From Xylogone sp. PMI_703 (lineage: Eukaryota > Ascomycota > Leotiomycetes): a stretch of DNA of 64,000 nucleotides. Shown here in pieces: positions 22,457-34,688 of this stretch; the stretch's first letter is position 1, and each line of letters begins with the position of its first letter. The position numbers and the translations under genes are program-made. The notes beneath the pieces are model-generated. The model was not told where the DNA came from and searched no databases. It saw only the letters and a program-made list of their open reading frames with translations. Where the stretch lies: contig JAJTUQ010000002.1 in assembly GCA_021399445.1 (NCBI GenBank), forward strand, positions 6,386,001 to 6,450,000, given 5' to 3'.

Positions 22457-25400
22457 ATGTCGTTCAACAACGGGCAGAGACGATACGGCCATGTCCCCCC
22501 CGCTCAATACGGGCAACATGCCACGCAACAGAACCATGGCCTGCAACGGCAGCCCAGCTTTGACAATGGAGATGATGGTGCATTGGTCAATTCGAATAAC
22601 TACAACAGATACCAGACGAATCCAGCTTATCCGGGCTCGAGTCAGCCTGTGAACATGCCGCAGGAACACCACTATACAACTACCAGTCCTATACAGAGTC
22701 CACGTTCACCAGGTTTGAACTCATTTGGAAGTCCTAATTCTGCTCTGTCGGGATATCAGCACATATACCAGCCATATCCGAATGAGTCTCAATCCGCGCC
22801 TCCGCCGCAAGTGACCTATAACCCACAGCATTTTGCCAGGTCTCAATCGACGACCCAGCCGCCATCGCAATACCGTCCTTATAACAGTGCCGCTCCTGCC
22901 GCTCCTTATAATAACACTACTCCGACGTATGGTGGCCAGCAGGTTCAGCATCAGCCCTATAATCCAGCCGCTTATCCACCTACTGCTCAATATCCCTCAA
23001 GACATTCCACAGTTTCTGGATACAACTATACACCATCCTATGGATCTCCCGGCATACCTCAATCTCCATCGTTCCCTCCACAGCCATCATATGGCACTTC
23101 TCCCGCGACTTCACGGCCTCAGCAACCTACATATGAACAAAGCTACCAGAGCAATCAAGGTACCTATGCTTCATCGAATTATGCTCCGTCAAATTCAGGA
23201 CGGCCAACACTGCATAATACTCTGTCTTCTCAGTATCCCACGAACGGAAGCAGCTATGCAACTACCTCGCAAGTTCCGTATCCTACGCGCCCTGCATATA
23301 CCCAAATACCGGATGGACCTGCACAACATGTTTCAGACGACGACTTATATGCAAATATGCCAAAGCGTACTTCAACGAACTCCATGAACTCTGATATTCC
23401 TCCTCCCATACCTTCTCATGATGTTACTCCTTCTGCAAGTAGCTCCAACTTGCAGCGACACCCAACGCTACGGCCATTACCAAGTGCCCCAGTTGAGGAG
23501 GCTAATCAGTGGCCAGGTGAAGATCATAGTCAAAGTTCACAAGAGTTGACTGATCAGTTATTTGCGGAAATTGGGAGTGCCCTTAATGACACGTCTGGAC
23601 GCTCTCATGGGAATGGAGACCTACTGGATGATGAGGTGGCCCAAGGCTACCAACCAACACCATCTAAGAATAACGATCACGGTTATGATTTTGACGAAGA
23701 GAGCGATCTGGAAGCTGCGGCTGGATTAGAAGCTATGCGGCTTGCCGAGGAACAGGAGGCACAAGGAGTGCTGGGATTCGCATTCCATCAAGCACCTGCA
23801 GTACCTACACACCAGCAGTCTCCAGAAGAGAGCAGCGACAGCGACTACAAGGCGGCATATGGCATGGATCTGGGGCTAGCGAGCGGTGGCTACGACGCCC
23901 ATGTGAATTACCCGCCAGATAATGCTGATGTGCATACTGGCCATAGCAGCGAGATGGAAGACCAATCTCGTCCTTTGCCAACTCCATCTCAGCTGAATCG
24001 AAGTGAAAGCCATAGCCATAGCCACGCCTCTAGTGGTGGACTAGGAGGGATGACCGATTATTCTCTTCCAGATGGTGACAATATACATCCTTTCCCTGCC
24101 TTTGAGTCTGCAAGAGTCGACACCTATGGGACAGGCGGGCTTCAGAGACCTAACTCCACGTCACATTTGCATAGGCTCAGCTTTGATGAGGGCGACGAGC
24201 GTGTATCTATACATTCTAGGTTGACCGAATCTCGCCAAAGCGGCAGATCTGGAAGTGACAGCCCTACTCGAGACGATATGCCGGAATTGTTTTACCATCC
24301 TGGGATGGGAGGATCCGCTTACAACAGACCGCTGCCGGCCGTACCATCGTTGTCTGACAGCAGAGTGCCTCAGTTACAACCCGCAGGCTCTTACAGAAAT
24401 TCCACACTCCAGCATTCATACTCCTCAAGTACCGACTCCTCTTATAGACGTTCCGTATATACCCCTGTTGGACCAGAGTCATACACTCAGAGCACACTCA
24501 CTCCTAATAGTCAGTATGTGCCTCGGTCAAGTTCTCTATCAAGCCACCCAAGCACTCCCCAAGCTGTTCCACCTTCACGATCGAAGACAGATGCAGATGA
24601 GCGCCAGGCTAGGCAGAAAGCAGGCCGCCTGGGTCTTCGACCTGTGAGTGGCATGGATTATGATCTGACTACACCTACTGCAATGCCACTTGACCTACCA
24701 GCGCTACCTGCTGGCCGGCGGAAGAAGTTCCAACCATCAAAATTGTCATCGGGAGATTTCAGAAAATGTAAAGAACCATGGGCGCTGAGCGGGATTGCAG
24801 AGTGGATTCGGGATATGGCAGGTGGTGATACTGGTGAAGGTGAACCAGACTTAAGAAAGAAGGCCATTGAAGAAGGCATTGTAGCTCTCTTCACTCATAA
24901 AGTTCCAACAATGAATACTGCTGATGCCGAGACTCTAACTCAAAAAGTTGTCAATTCAATGTTTGATGCCGGAATTCTCCTACCCGATGAGGAGTGGATC
25001 AAATTTGGACGTGGTGAAATCTCTGGAGTGTTGTGGCAGTTAACTGGATCTGGCTGCTATTCCCCGAAGGTTCATGAGCAGGAAATACACGGTCGGTGTT
25101 ACTCTCATCACTGTGGCCGTACCTTGAAAAAGATAGATCTGCAGGCTCAAGGCCTCGAAGCCTCCCGTAAGACCGAAGACTGGGCCACATTCTTCAAGAT
25201 CACAAAGGAGACACTAGATGCTACTCCTCCAAAAGAAATTCTGCGCCAGAATAACTTGCATGAGATTGTCACATCAGAAGACCTATTTATGGATAATTTG
25301 AACGTGCTCAGGGTGCTGTATAGAGATCAACTACTTCAACAAAAGCCACCGATTATCTCTGAGTCAAGGCTTCAAAAATTCATCACTAGCGTATTCGGGA

Positions 25401-27804
25401 AGGTAGACGCGATCAAAGATGTGAATGAGAACTTCCTTTTAGCGCAACTAAAGTATCGACAAAAAGAGCAGGGACCTTGGATCATTGGATTTAGTGATCT
25501 TTTCAGAGAATGGATTCGAAAAGCCAAAGGGGCATATCTAGAATATGCAGCTGGATTGCCATATGCTATCTATCTCATTGAAAAAGAGAGAGATAGAAAC
25601 CTCCTTTTCCAACAGTTCCTCAACCAGGCGCAAGATAATCCACTGTCTCGAAGGCTGGACTGGCAGACGTATATCAGAGCCCCGACTACTCGATTGCAAC
25701 GATACGGACTGCTTCTTGAAGTTGTCCTAAAGAATATGAAGGGTCAGGATACCGAAGAAAAGGCCAACTTAGCGACAGCGATCGAGGAGATCAAAGCAGT
25801 TACATTAGAATGTGATGCTAAAGTTGCTGAGCAAGACAAAAAGGTTGCTATGATTGCTCTCCAGGCAAAATTAGTCCTTCGTCCATCCATGGAAAGAGTA
25901 GAGCTCAATCTGGATCATCTTGGTAGAGAGCTGATCCATCAAGGAGATCTTCAGCGTGCTGGTGGCAACCGGTTCCAGTGGCTAGAGACCCATGCAATTC
26001 TTTTCGACCATTACCTAGTGCTCGCAAAGACAATAGGCAAGCCAGATATTGGAGGCCGAAAGAGGGAAATATACGACGTCTCAAAACTAGTAAGTATACC
26101 ATCTGATGATATAGCGAGATCTCCAATCCTAACAATGCATAGCCTATTCCCATGCAGCTTCTTGTTTTAGAGAGCACGAATGACGATCCAGTTGTAAAAT
26201 CATCCGTGAAGGGCATTGGAACGGTTACAACAGTCACAAAGCCAGCTCCCATGGTGAATGGAGGCGCAAATGCGTCTCGTCCATCCATCAATAGTCCCGA
26301 GTTGGACCGCACCAGTTCAAATACTTCGATTCCAACAGTCTCGTCCGTGACTAGGCTTTCCACCAACACCAGTCTTGACGAGAATAGGCTTATGTACCCA
26401 TTCCGTGTTAAGCATCTAGGCAAAACAGATGTATACACTTTATATGCATCGTCCGAGCAAAAGAGACAAGAATGGTGTGACAAGATATTAGAAGCTAAGA
26501 CCCGCTACGCGTCCTCGCTATATCAGCAAAATGCTGAGCCTTTCCGCCTTCGGGTGATTGCAGATAGCGCCTTTGCATATGATGCACTTACTGCCGGTTC
26601 ATATAAGAACATTGTACCTGTTCCTGGCACGCCCTTAGAGCGATCAATCAGAGATATAGAACGACTCTACGACTCAGGACCTCGACCACAACCTGTATGC
26701 AAGGCTCAAGTTAATTGTGCGACAACGTTTAATTGTTTTGGCAAACAAATGACTGCAATTGGGACGGATTATGGTGTTTTCACGTCGGAAGTCAATGATC
26801 CAAGAGGTTGGACAAGGGTAAGTGAAAATTGAATGATCTTAGCACATATCACGCATCTAACACTTTATGCTCAGACTATCCAAATTGCACGAGTAACTCA
26901 AATCACGGTGCTCGAGGAGTTCTCTATCTGCCTTATCATTGCTGATAAATCACTGATTGCATATCATCTCGATGTGATAATTCCAACTTCCAACTTCCCA
27001 GCTGCCCATGCGGACAATGTTCGCAGAGCACCGCAGAAGCTCTCTGGAAACAAAGATGTCTCCTTCTTCGCTACAGCCCGTATGAAAGATAGGACTCTGG
27101 TCTTCTATAAGAAGAAGGAAGGCCTTTCTTCTACCTTTAAGGTTCTTGAACCCGTATTCCAAAAGTCTACCGAGAAGAAGTCGCGACTATTCAGTAGGAA
27201 AGTCACTGGAACAACCGAATTCTTCCGCGAATTCGATGAATTCTATATTCCAACTGAATGCTTTACCATCAACCTCTTCCACTCCTACATTGCCATTTCT
27301 ACGGCTAAGGGGTTCGAGCTCATGACACTGGATAAGAAACTCCCGATGAGCATTCCAGATCTGAAAAACCCTTCTATAGCTTCCATTGCAGCCCGCATAC
27401 AAAATCAAAAGCCACTGGGTATGTTCCGTCTCTCAGATGCCGAATTCCTCCTCTGTTACGAAGAATGTGCTGTATATGTCGACAAGCATGGAGATGTCTC
27501 ACGATCGGTCATCATGCAATACGTAGGCAGAGCAAAATCGGCCGCCCTTTACGGTGCATATCTAGTGCTCTTTGATAGCGATTTTGTAGAAATCAGAAAT
27601 GCAGAGAACGGGCGTCTTAGACAAGTGATTGCAGGCAAGGACGTTCGAGGCTTGGACTATGGAGTAAATCCTCTGGGAGCTGGCGCAACACAGATGGGTC
27701 AGGTACCAGAAAAGAGGACATTAAAGCTAGCTATGGCACATCCAGAGGTTCCGGGAAGCCAAATTGTGCTAGAGATGTTACTTAATGAAGGACACTTCGA
27801 ATGA
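22457..27804 (+). CDS. Rho1 guanine nucleotide exchange factor, Rom2-like
   Basis: Three exons (22457-26089, 26143-26817, 26875-27804) give about 1,745 residues. The first 750 are disordered and rich in Pro, Gln, Ser and Tyr. A DEP-like domain lies near 770-880. The RhoGEF (DH) domain spans about 930-1130 (NNLHEIVTSEDLFMDNL; LDWQTYIRAPTTRLQRYGLLLE). A PH domain split by a low-complexity insert follows, then a citron-homology (CNH) domain to the end (ARVTQITVLEEFS; LLCYEECAVYVDKHG). Yeast Rom1/Rom2 and S. pombe Rgf1-3 have this order and activate Rho1 for cell-wall glucan synthesis at the plasma membrane. The first intron uses an ATAG acceptor to give SKLPIPMQLLVLEST. The start is the ATG at 22457 (MSFNNG). 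Confidence 0.92.
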
Positions 27805-28927
27805 TAGTCCGCCTTTCGAACCCCTCAATTATGCAGGGTACAGTTAAACTGGGATATGGATTTATTGGTGTATTCGCTGTCCTCCATATCGCGATCTAGG
27901 GTTATAATGGCGCGGAAATGGTTGGTGGGCTAGTTACAGTAATTTGAACACATTCGAAAGCAAAGACGCCGGAAAGGGTATCAGGCTAGGGACACTACGA
28001 GGCTGTTTTTTTTTCGAATTTTTTTCTGTAGGGATTAGATGGTTTCTCTTCATACCTTCCGCACAAAAGGGACTGAAGGAAAACCAATTGCGTCAACGGG
28101 ATCCTCTTCTTTTCACGAACTCATCATGTCAGGAGTATCTCAGAATTTATTTTTCTTTTTCCTTCCTGGGCGATACTCCCCTGTTTTGCTCGTTTCTCTG
28201 TAATGTCTGGACTATGCAAAAGAACGTACCCCCCTTTTTTATACCCCCTGCTTCATGTTTATTCAAATGATGGGATGCAACCTTCATTGGCCCCTGCTTA
28301 TATGTAGATTTGGAGCGGGAAAGGAGGGGGATGAAATGAAATTGAAACCTACAAGTTCTCTCGCCTTGAGTTGTGAAAAGTAAGATGTGAAGGATTGATG
28401 AGACCGTTTGTCTGGGCTTTTGGCGATAGGAATTAGGGATGGAAAAAGTCGTCTTTATCCTTTTTCGCTTTAATTAGTTCGCGTTTAGCTAATGCGAGTT
28501 TTTTATGATGCTGTGATGGATATAATGAGACAGATCGGATGGGCTATGATAAAGAATGAAATTGAAAGATGAAAGATGAAAGTTTGCATGAGCTGCAATC
28601 CTCAGATGAATTTCATGGATTTCTTTTGCTTGTAATGGATAATGCACTTCAGCTCGCACACAAAATTTCACACGGATCTTGATATCATTCTATCATAAAA
28701 CTCGGGAGATCCTAATTACAGCAATTTGATTACTTGCAATATCCCAGAATCATTCCGGACCATATCTTTCATTTTACCTCCCCCACCTCTAATCTTTTTT
28801 ACTCGATGAAAATCAATCGAATTTTCATCGCTAGGAGAAATCAACCACCTAAATGCAGTCATAGTTTTATTATTCGAATTTTTCATACCTCCCCTCCCCT
28901 CCTTTGTAAACACTTATCTGCTCAGAT
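27805..28927. other. Convergent 3' spacer
   Basis: About 1.12 kb between the GEF and transaldolase stops, with many T-rich and A-rich runs. Frames in it are low-complexity with no family. It is probably made of two long 3' untranslated ends. Confidence 0.5.
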
Positions 28928-30374
28928 TTATGCCTTGAGCTTAGAGCGTAGGATATCCTTCAGCGTCTCGGCATCAGCAGCGAACTTGGAGATACCCTCA
29001 CGGAGCTTCTCAACGGCCATCTGATCCTCGTTGAAGTCAAAGCGGAAATCTGCCTCCTCATCGATATAAGTCTTCTTCTCGAGATTCAAGCTGGAGGCTT
29101 GGCTAGCATCAAGCTTCTTAGGGACAGGAGCGTTGGATTCAATGAGCTCCTCGAGGAGGTTAGGCTGCCAATTTTGTTAGCACTATTTCGTTCCACTATT
29201 TCAGAGAGCAAATTCGTGAACTGCTTTAGATGAATAGCTGAAGAGAAAGGAAGGACATACAGAGATGGTAAGATAGTCGCAGCCAGCCAATTCAGTGATT
29301 TCTCCAGTGTTTCTGAAAGAGGCTCCCATGACAATGGTCTTGTAGCCGAACTTCTTGTAGTAGTTGAAGATGCTCTTAACGGAGGCGACTCCAGGGTCGT
29401 TCTCCTTGGTGTACTCCTTGCCGGTGGCCTTCTTGTACCAGTCGAGGATACGACCGACGAATGGCGAGATGAGATAGGCGCCGGCCTCAGCAGCAGCAAT
29501 AGCCTGGACTTGGGAGAACATCAAAGTCAAGTTGACATTGATCTGGTGGTCACGCTGGAGGATACGGGCAGCCTGGATACCTTCCCAGGTGGAGGCAATC
29601 TTGATAAGAACGCGAGACTTGTCAATGCCGATGGATTTGTAGAGCTAGATAGAGTGTCAGTATAAGGGGGAATATTTTGATCGGTGCATATGCACAAAGC
29701 CCAAAACGGCTCGGCTAGAATAGTTCGGCTTACTTCGATGATGTTAAGAGCCTTGTTGATGGATTTCTGGGTGTCGAAGGAGAAGCGAGCATCAACTTCG
29801 GTGGAGACCTTTCCAGGAACGATCTTGAGAATCTCCTTGCCGAACTCGACAAGCAGACGATCAAGGGTGTGGTTGACCTGCTCCTCTAGATCGGAGCTCT
29901 TGCTCTTGCCATACTCGACGGCAACATCGAGGAGCTTGGCGTATTCGGGCTTCTTGGTGGCAGCGAGGATGAGGGAAGGGTTGGTGGTGGCATCTTGTGG
30001 CTTGTACTTGCCAATGGCTAGACAAAAAGTCAGATCAATCCTTCACATAACTTCAATGTATTCGGAATTGCGCCCGAATGCAATTATTAGGACCTTTGGG
30101 AAAACATACATGCAAAGTCACCAGAGTCACTGACGACAACCTACGCGGGGTAACAAACACAGGTCAGCCAACAGCTCCAGGTTATTATTGGGGTATGGCA
30201 CCCGTTCCATTGGGAAGAGCTATTTATGGGAGCTCACAAAGCACAGCAAGATCATGAATCTGAATCTCATTGCCATGCTGCTGTGCATACCACCACAAGC
30301 TTCAAACCCGAGGAGGACGGAGGGAGAAAACTTACGGTGCCAGAGGCCTTCAACTGATCAAGCGAGGAACTCAT
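28928..30374 (-). CDS. tal1: Transaldolase
   Basis: Five exons (30374-30336, 30140-30110, 30017-29734, 29644-29261, 29164-28928) give 324 residues, the normal size. Motifs in order: [23 protein letters not shown], the Schiff-base Lys133 in [24 protein letters not shown], and [13 protein letters not shown]. The second exon is only 31 bp. The enzyme transfers a dihydroxyacetone unit in the non-oxidative pentose phosphate pathway, in the cytosol. Five exons for this gene is usual in Pezizomycotina. Confidence 0.96.
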
Positions 30375-32372
30375 GATGTCTGATGGTTGAAGAAGTAATG
30401 GTGAATGAGTATGAGATGGAAATAGGCGTCAATGATACGAAAACCGAAAGATTGGGGAGTGGAAGAGGTTTTATACGATGGGAGGAAGAAAGGAGGAAGG
30501 GAGAGAGGTGTTGCCGCATGATGTTGAGAAAAAGACCGCTCTCTCATTTCACCCCACCACGATCGTCATTTCCGCTGGGTCTCCGTTCTCTCGCCACTTC
30601 TGCCCACCCCTCCATCACCCCTCCACCAGCGGGCAGCTCCCCAGCACCGTGGATGAGTAAGCCGACCGCTGGCGATGACATACATTGCTTGGGAAATCAT
30701 AACAGCTCGCCATTTGTTACTTTGCTTCATCGATAATCCTTCTATCGTAAATTCGTAATCCAGAGTCTTGGTTACGTTGGGAGTACTGTGCTGGAAGCTA
30801 GATTTGTGAGTAAGCCATGTATCATGCTTGAATCCGTAACGCTTTCCGTGTCAAGAGTAGAATATTGCCCAGGTTCGTGACTGAAGGAAGTCACACCAAC
30901 AGCGAATCTTCTCTGGAGACGGGTCTGCAGATGCTACAGTAAATCCTCCAGCCACCCCCAAACAGCTCTATTGAGATCCTATTTTTCCTCCTTCCTCCTT
31001 TTCTTTTTTTCCTACCGAAAAATTCGGAGCACAGTCTTCCCAGTCAGCATTGCGCACGTTACTGCTTGTAAAAAGGTCATTTAGCCAGCGCCGATGCAAA
31101 GTGTACCCGGATAGTTACCTTGGCTGCCCATAGAACTGGCAGTCGGAACACAGCACAGAAGCTGCCACGAGGACTGTGCTGCAATCCGCCACGATGATAG
31201 GAAGACAGCCACGGCCAGTAATCCACACGGCGCCTGTCTTGCGGTCCATTGGCGGGCGACAGTGCTCCGGCCCCGCTTACCAAACCCTTACGGAGGATAA
31301 TCCGCTTCCAGAGCAATAGGCAATACGGTAGTAACGGGTTATCAAAGCCTTGCCTCGTCTAGATTCCTGAATGCCTTCAATGTCCGCTGCTTCCGGATCA
31401 CTAATGCGCTAATTGCCCTTTGTAAGTTCGTAGTCATCTAAAACCGCCATCGTCATCGTTGCTATTGTGTTGTATACCGACAGTGATATCTCCTCTCTTC
31501 AGTTCTTCTCAATCATATCAAGGTCCAAGGATCGACTGCTGCTATCAGTCCTGCCCAATTACCTCATCCCCATGGTTCCTGTCCCTAGATATTTCCTATC
31601 TAGATGTTTCCCAATCATCTAATGCTCTAGCTGTTTTTCCGTTTGTAATTTATATATTTCCTTTCCTCTTTCTTCGAAATCCCCGTCCTCTTCCTGTTTC
31701 TTTTTTTATTACTGCCTCATCTCACTACGTGGGCTTGCCAATTTATCTTTCCTTGTACTTCTTTTCATTGTACCCCTTGTGGCACTAGTAATAGCTACTC
31801 CATCTGCGCTAGCACTCCAGGGAATTTTGGGCTGGATATCAGTTCTGCTACGGTTGGAAAGTCCGCACATGTGAGTTCCCAAGTGTCATATTCGAGTTGA
31901 TTTGGAGGAGATAACCGACCTTGAAGGAGATGGTAACAACGCCCCGTGAAGCGGTGCCAAAGCCAATAATATTAAGCAGCTTCAGATGCTTATAGACTCA
32001 CATCGATAGAAAGAAGCCAGGAACGAGGGAAAGGAATCGAACGATTGAACAGTATATAAGCGATGTCCATTAAATATTTGACACAAGTTAATAGCAGTAA
32101 ACCAAATTTTACAATCATAGATCAGAAAACCGATGCGGTTCTCAGTTCATAGCCTTGTATCGAAAACCCGAGTACTACGTCATTTAACCTGAATCTTGCA
32201 CGTAATTGGTTGGAATCAGATCCCCGAAAAATTTCAGCCTTTCGATATCTTCAATCTCAGCCTTCTCAACGATTGGAACAAGTCGCAACTTCTGCAGCTA
32301 CTACCCATAGCGCCATGCAACATACATGAATACGATGCCTTGTCGATAGCTACGGCCCTCAGAACGCCACCA
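30375..32372. promoter_or_regulatory. Long divergent intergenic region
   Basis: About 2 kb between transaldolase (-) and Mtg1 (+). A strongly pyrimidine-rich stretch (about 31,480-31,780), as in many filamentous-fungal promoters, opens a 109-codon frame without any family, which I reject. At 31,790-32,010 is a GC-richer block with possible structured-RNA motifs (see findings). A TATATAAG lies at 32,052. Confidence 0.35.
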
Positions 32373-33492
32373 ATGGCATCTATCTCGTCCTTTGTCCCCC
32401 GCGCGGCTTTTCCAGCGCAGCTCTCACTGCCCCGGTCTTACTTTCTCGGCCATCATGCTGCCGGTCTCTCTAAGATGAAATCCATGCTATCATCTATTGA
32501 TGTAATAATCGAGTGCAGAGACTACCGAGTGCCGCTGACCTCCAGAAACCCGCTGCTCGAGGAAAGTTTGGCTGGGAGGCAAAGGCTCATTGTCTATACA
32601 AAAAAGGACCTAGGCAGCAACGGCAACAAAGCAGACCAGAAAGTATAGTTACACCCATAGAACCCCTATCTCGCATTTGTGATATGTAAATGTTAACGAA
32701 TATGGCTATATCCAGAGAGAGTCTATAATCAGAACTTGGCATCAGCCTCACGAGGTGTGCTTCACAGACCACAGATCAGACAAAGACATAAGATCCATCC
32801 TACGATTTGCGAAACAACAGGCCGAAGTCATTAACTCTCTCACTGGCACTCGCTTGCTCATTGTAGGCATGCCCAATGTTGGCAAATCTTCCTTGCTGAA
32901 CGCTCTACGCATGAAGGGTGTGCATCGAGGTAAAGTAGCCTTTACAGGTGCTCAACCTGGCGTAACTCGGAAAATAGCCTCGTCGGTGCGAATTGTGGAC
33001 CCGGATCCGAAAACGGGAACGGAAGGCATCTATCTTGTCGATACCCCCGGTGTGTTCGTCCCATTTGTGCCCGATGCGGAGAGTATGTTGAAACTTGCGC
33101 TTGTTGGATGCGTGAAAGATACTATTATCCCTCCTACAACCATGGCAGACTATCTCTTGTTTCAAATAAATCTGCATGGGCTGGAGAAATCGTATGGTTC
33201 ATTTTGTGGACCCACGAATGAAGTAATGGAATTACTTGATGGCGTTTGCAAGAAAACGGGACGCTTGGGGAAAGAAGGTGTTCCTGACTGGGAGGCCGGC
33301 GCTCTTTGGTTTATTCAGCGATGGAGACAAGGGCATCTCGGGCATTTTGTCCTGGATGAAGTTATGCCTGATGGACTCGAAAAGAAAATGCGGGAAGACC
33401 TTACGATAAGTATCAGTCAGGCGAGGAAGCTAAAGAAAGATGCTCAGAAGTTAAGGGCAAAGTCAAGACCATCGAATGCTAACGACGTGTAA
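32373..33492 (+). CDS. mtg1: Mitochondrial ribosome-assembly GTPase, Mtg1/YlqF type
   Basis: Two exons, about 32373-32642 and 32746-33492, giving about 338 residues. The GTPase motifs are circularly permuted, as in YlqF/RbgA: the N-terminal SKMKSMLSSIDVIIECRDYRVPLTSRNP and the G4-like YTKKDLG come first, then G1 (GMPNVGKSS, near residue 131), then G3 (VDTPG). The basic, hydrophobic N-terminus is consistent with mitochondrial import. Mtg1 acts in late large-subunit mitoribosome assembly. The intron acceptor is less certain than in other genes: I used the CAG at 32,745 because it keeps frame with the AAA|GTATAG donor; the stronger-looking ATCAG at 32,732 would break it. Confidence 0.85.
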
Positions 33493-33816
33493 AGATATTA
33501 TGTTTCAAACAACTACATGAAAAGGTGTTTTGGGCTATTAGATATTTCCGGAGGGACATTTATGACCTTTGTATTTAAAACATGTATGTATGACTATTGT
33601 ATAAGCGAATACCAACTCCGGCATCTAAGAATCTCCTGACAAGATAACCCTTAATTTTGTACCTCATGCAACTCCGTTTATATCCCATATATATCCTTTA
33701 CAATGCATACCTCTTCGGTAAACTTGATAGTCCTACCCTGGAAAAAAATGGCCCAGCAATGCCCTGAAACTAGGATTTTCCGGAGGTATCACAGGCTTGG
33801 GAATGGCATTTCTGCA
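33493..33816. other. Convergent 3' spacer
   Basis: 324 bp between the stops of Mtg1 and Isy1; AT-rich, no gene seen. Confidence 0.5.
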
Positions 33817-34688
33817 TCAACCAAGCTTGTCCAACAACCTCCTACGTCTCCTATCAACCAATTCCTCTTGCACCTCTTCAAGGCTCGGTAGCCTCCATTC
33901 TTCGCCGTCACCGGAGTCGCCGGGTAATGGTTCCCAAGCATTTGGTGGCTTCTTATCCGGCCCAGCAAGTAAATTTTCAAATGCTTCTTTCTCTTTCTGT
34001 GCCTCATATTTCAATAAAGTACCATCTTCTTCATCGAGATTATAGCCATAGTAAGAAGCATCGACCTGTTTCCTCAGATCCGCTCGTTGGTCCAAAGGCT
34101 TATCCTCCTTCGATTTTACGGTTGCAGCCTCAAACAGTTCCTTTACACCAGGTAATTCCCTCGCTCGCCCAAAGTACCTGCAGCGCTATCAGTATTTTTC
34201 TCTGTAATGGCAAATCCTTCACTATAGAAATAAATGACAAAGCCTTACCTATACCCCTTCCCACCCCCTGGAATCTCTCTCCCTTCCTCGTCATACACCT
34301 TCCCTCCACCTCTCATATAATTCGGCCCCCCCAAATTCCTTATCTGCACTTCCCACATATGCTTCTCCCTCATGGCCTTATTGATCTCATCGTTCAGGTC
34401 GCGAATCATGAAATCACTCAGACTCGGATCCTGAATCTTGGACACCTTCCTCGAGATCTCCTTGAGCACCTGGCCACGCCATTTTTCGCACGCAGGAATG
34501 GACTGCACTTCGGTGATTATCTTTGGTCGACGTGTTCGTCCAGCGTCTATTATACCCAGGTCAGCTGCTTGCGCTTCCCGAAAGCGAAAGAGCATAGATT
34601 GGGCTTTCTCCGAATTACGAGCCTGTTGGTAGATGAGATGTCAGATGATACGGATGGAGATATCTAGGGGTTGCTAAAGACTTACCAT
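33817..34688 (-). CDS. isy1: Pre-mRNA splicing factor Isy1
   Basis: Three exons: 34688-34686, 34622-34249 and 34177-33817, 245 residues in all. The first exon is just the ATG. The next exon begins ARNSEKAQSMLFRFREAQ, the invariant Isy1 N-terminus, so the ATG-only exon is needed to start it. Conserved signatures: RTRRPKIITEV, IRDLNDEINKAMREKHMWE, IRNLGGPNY, GYRYFGRARELPGVKELFE and the Glu/Arg-rich C-terminus. Isy1 belongs to the Prp19-associated/NTC complex and works in the first catalytic step and in fidelity of splicing, in the nucleus. It is convergent with Mtg1. Confidence 0.93.

Noticed and set aside
31459..31788. 109-codon plus-strand frame
   Set aside because: It comes from a pyrimidine-rich promoter-like tract (many Ser, Phe, Leu, Pro codons) and shows no family motif.
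32020..32045. GTTCGATTCC string on the minus strand
   Set aside because: The surrounding bases cannot pair as a T stem, and no tRNA body is present.
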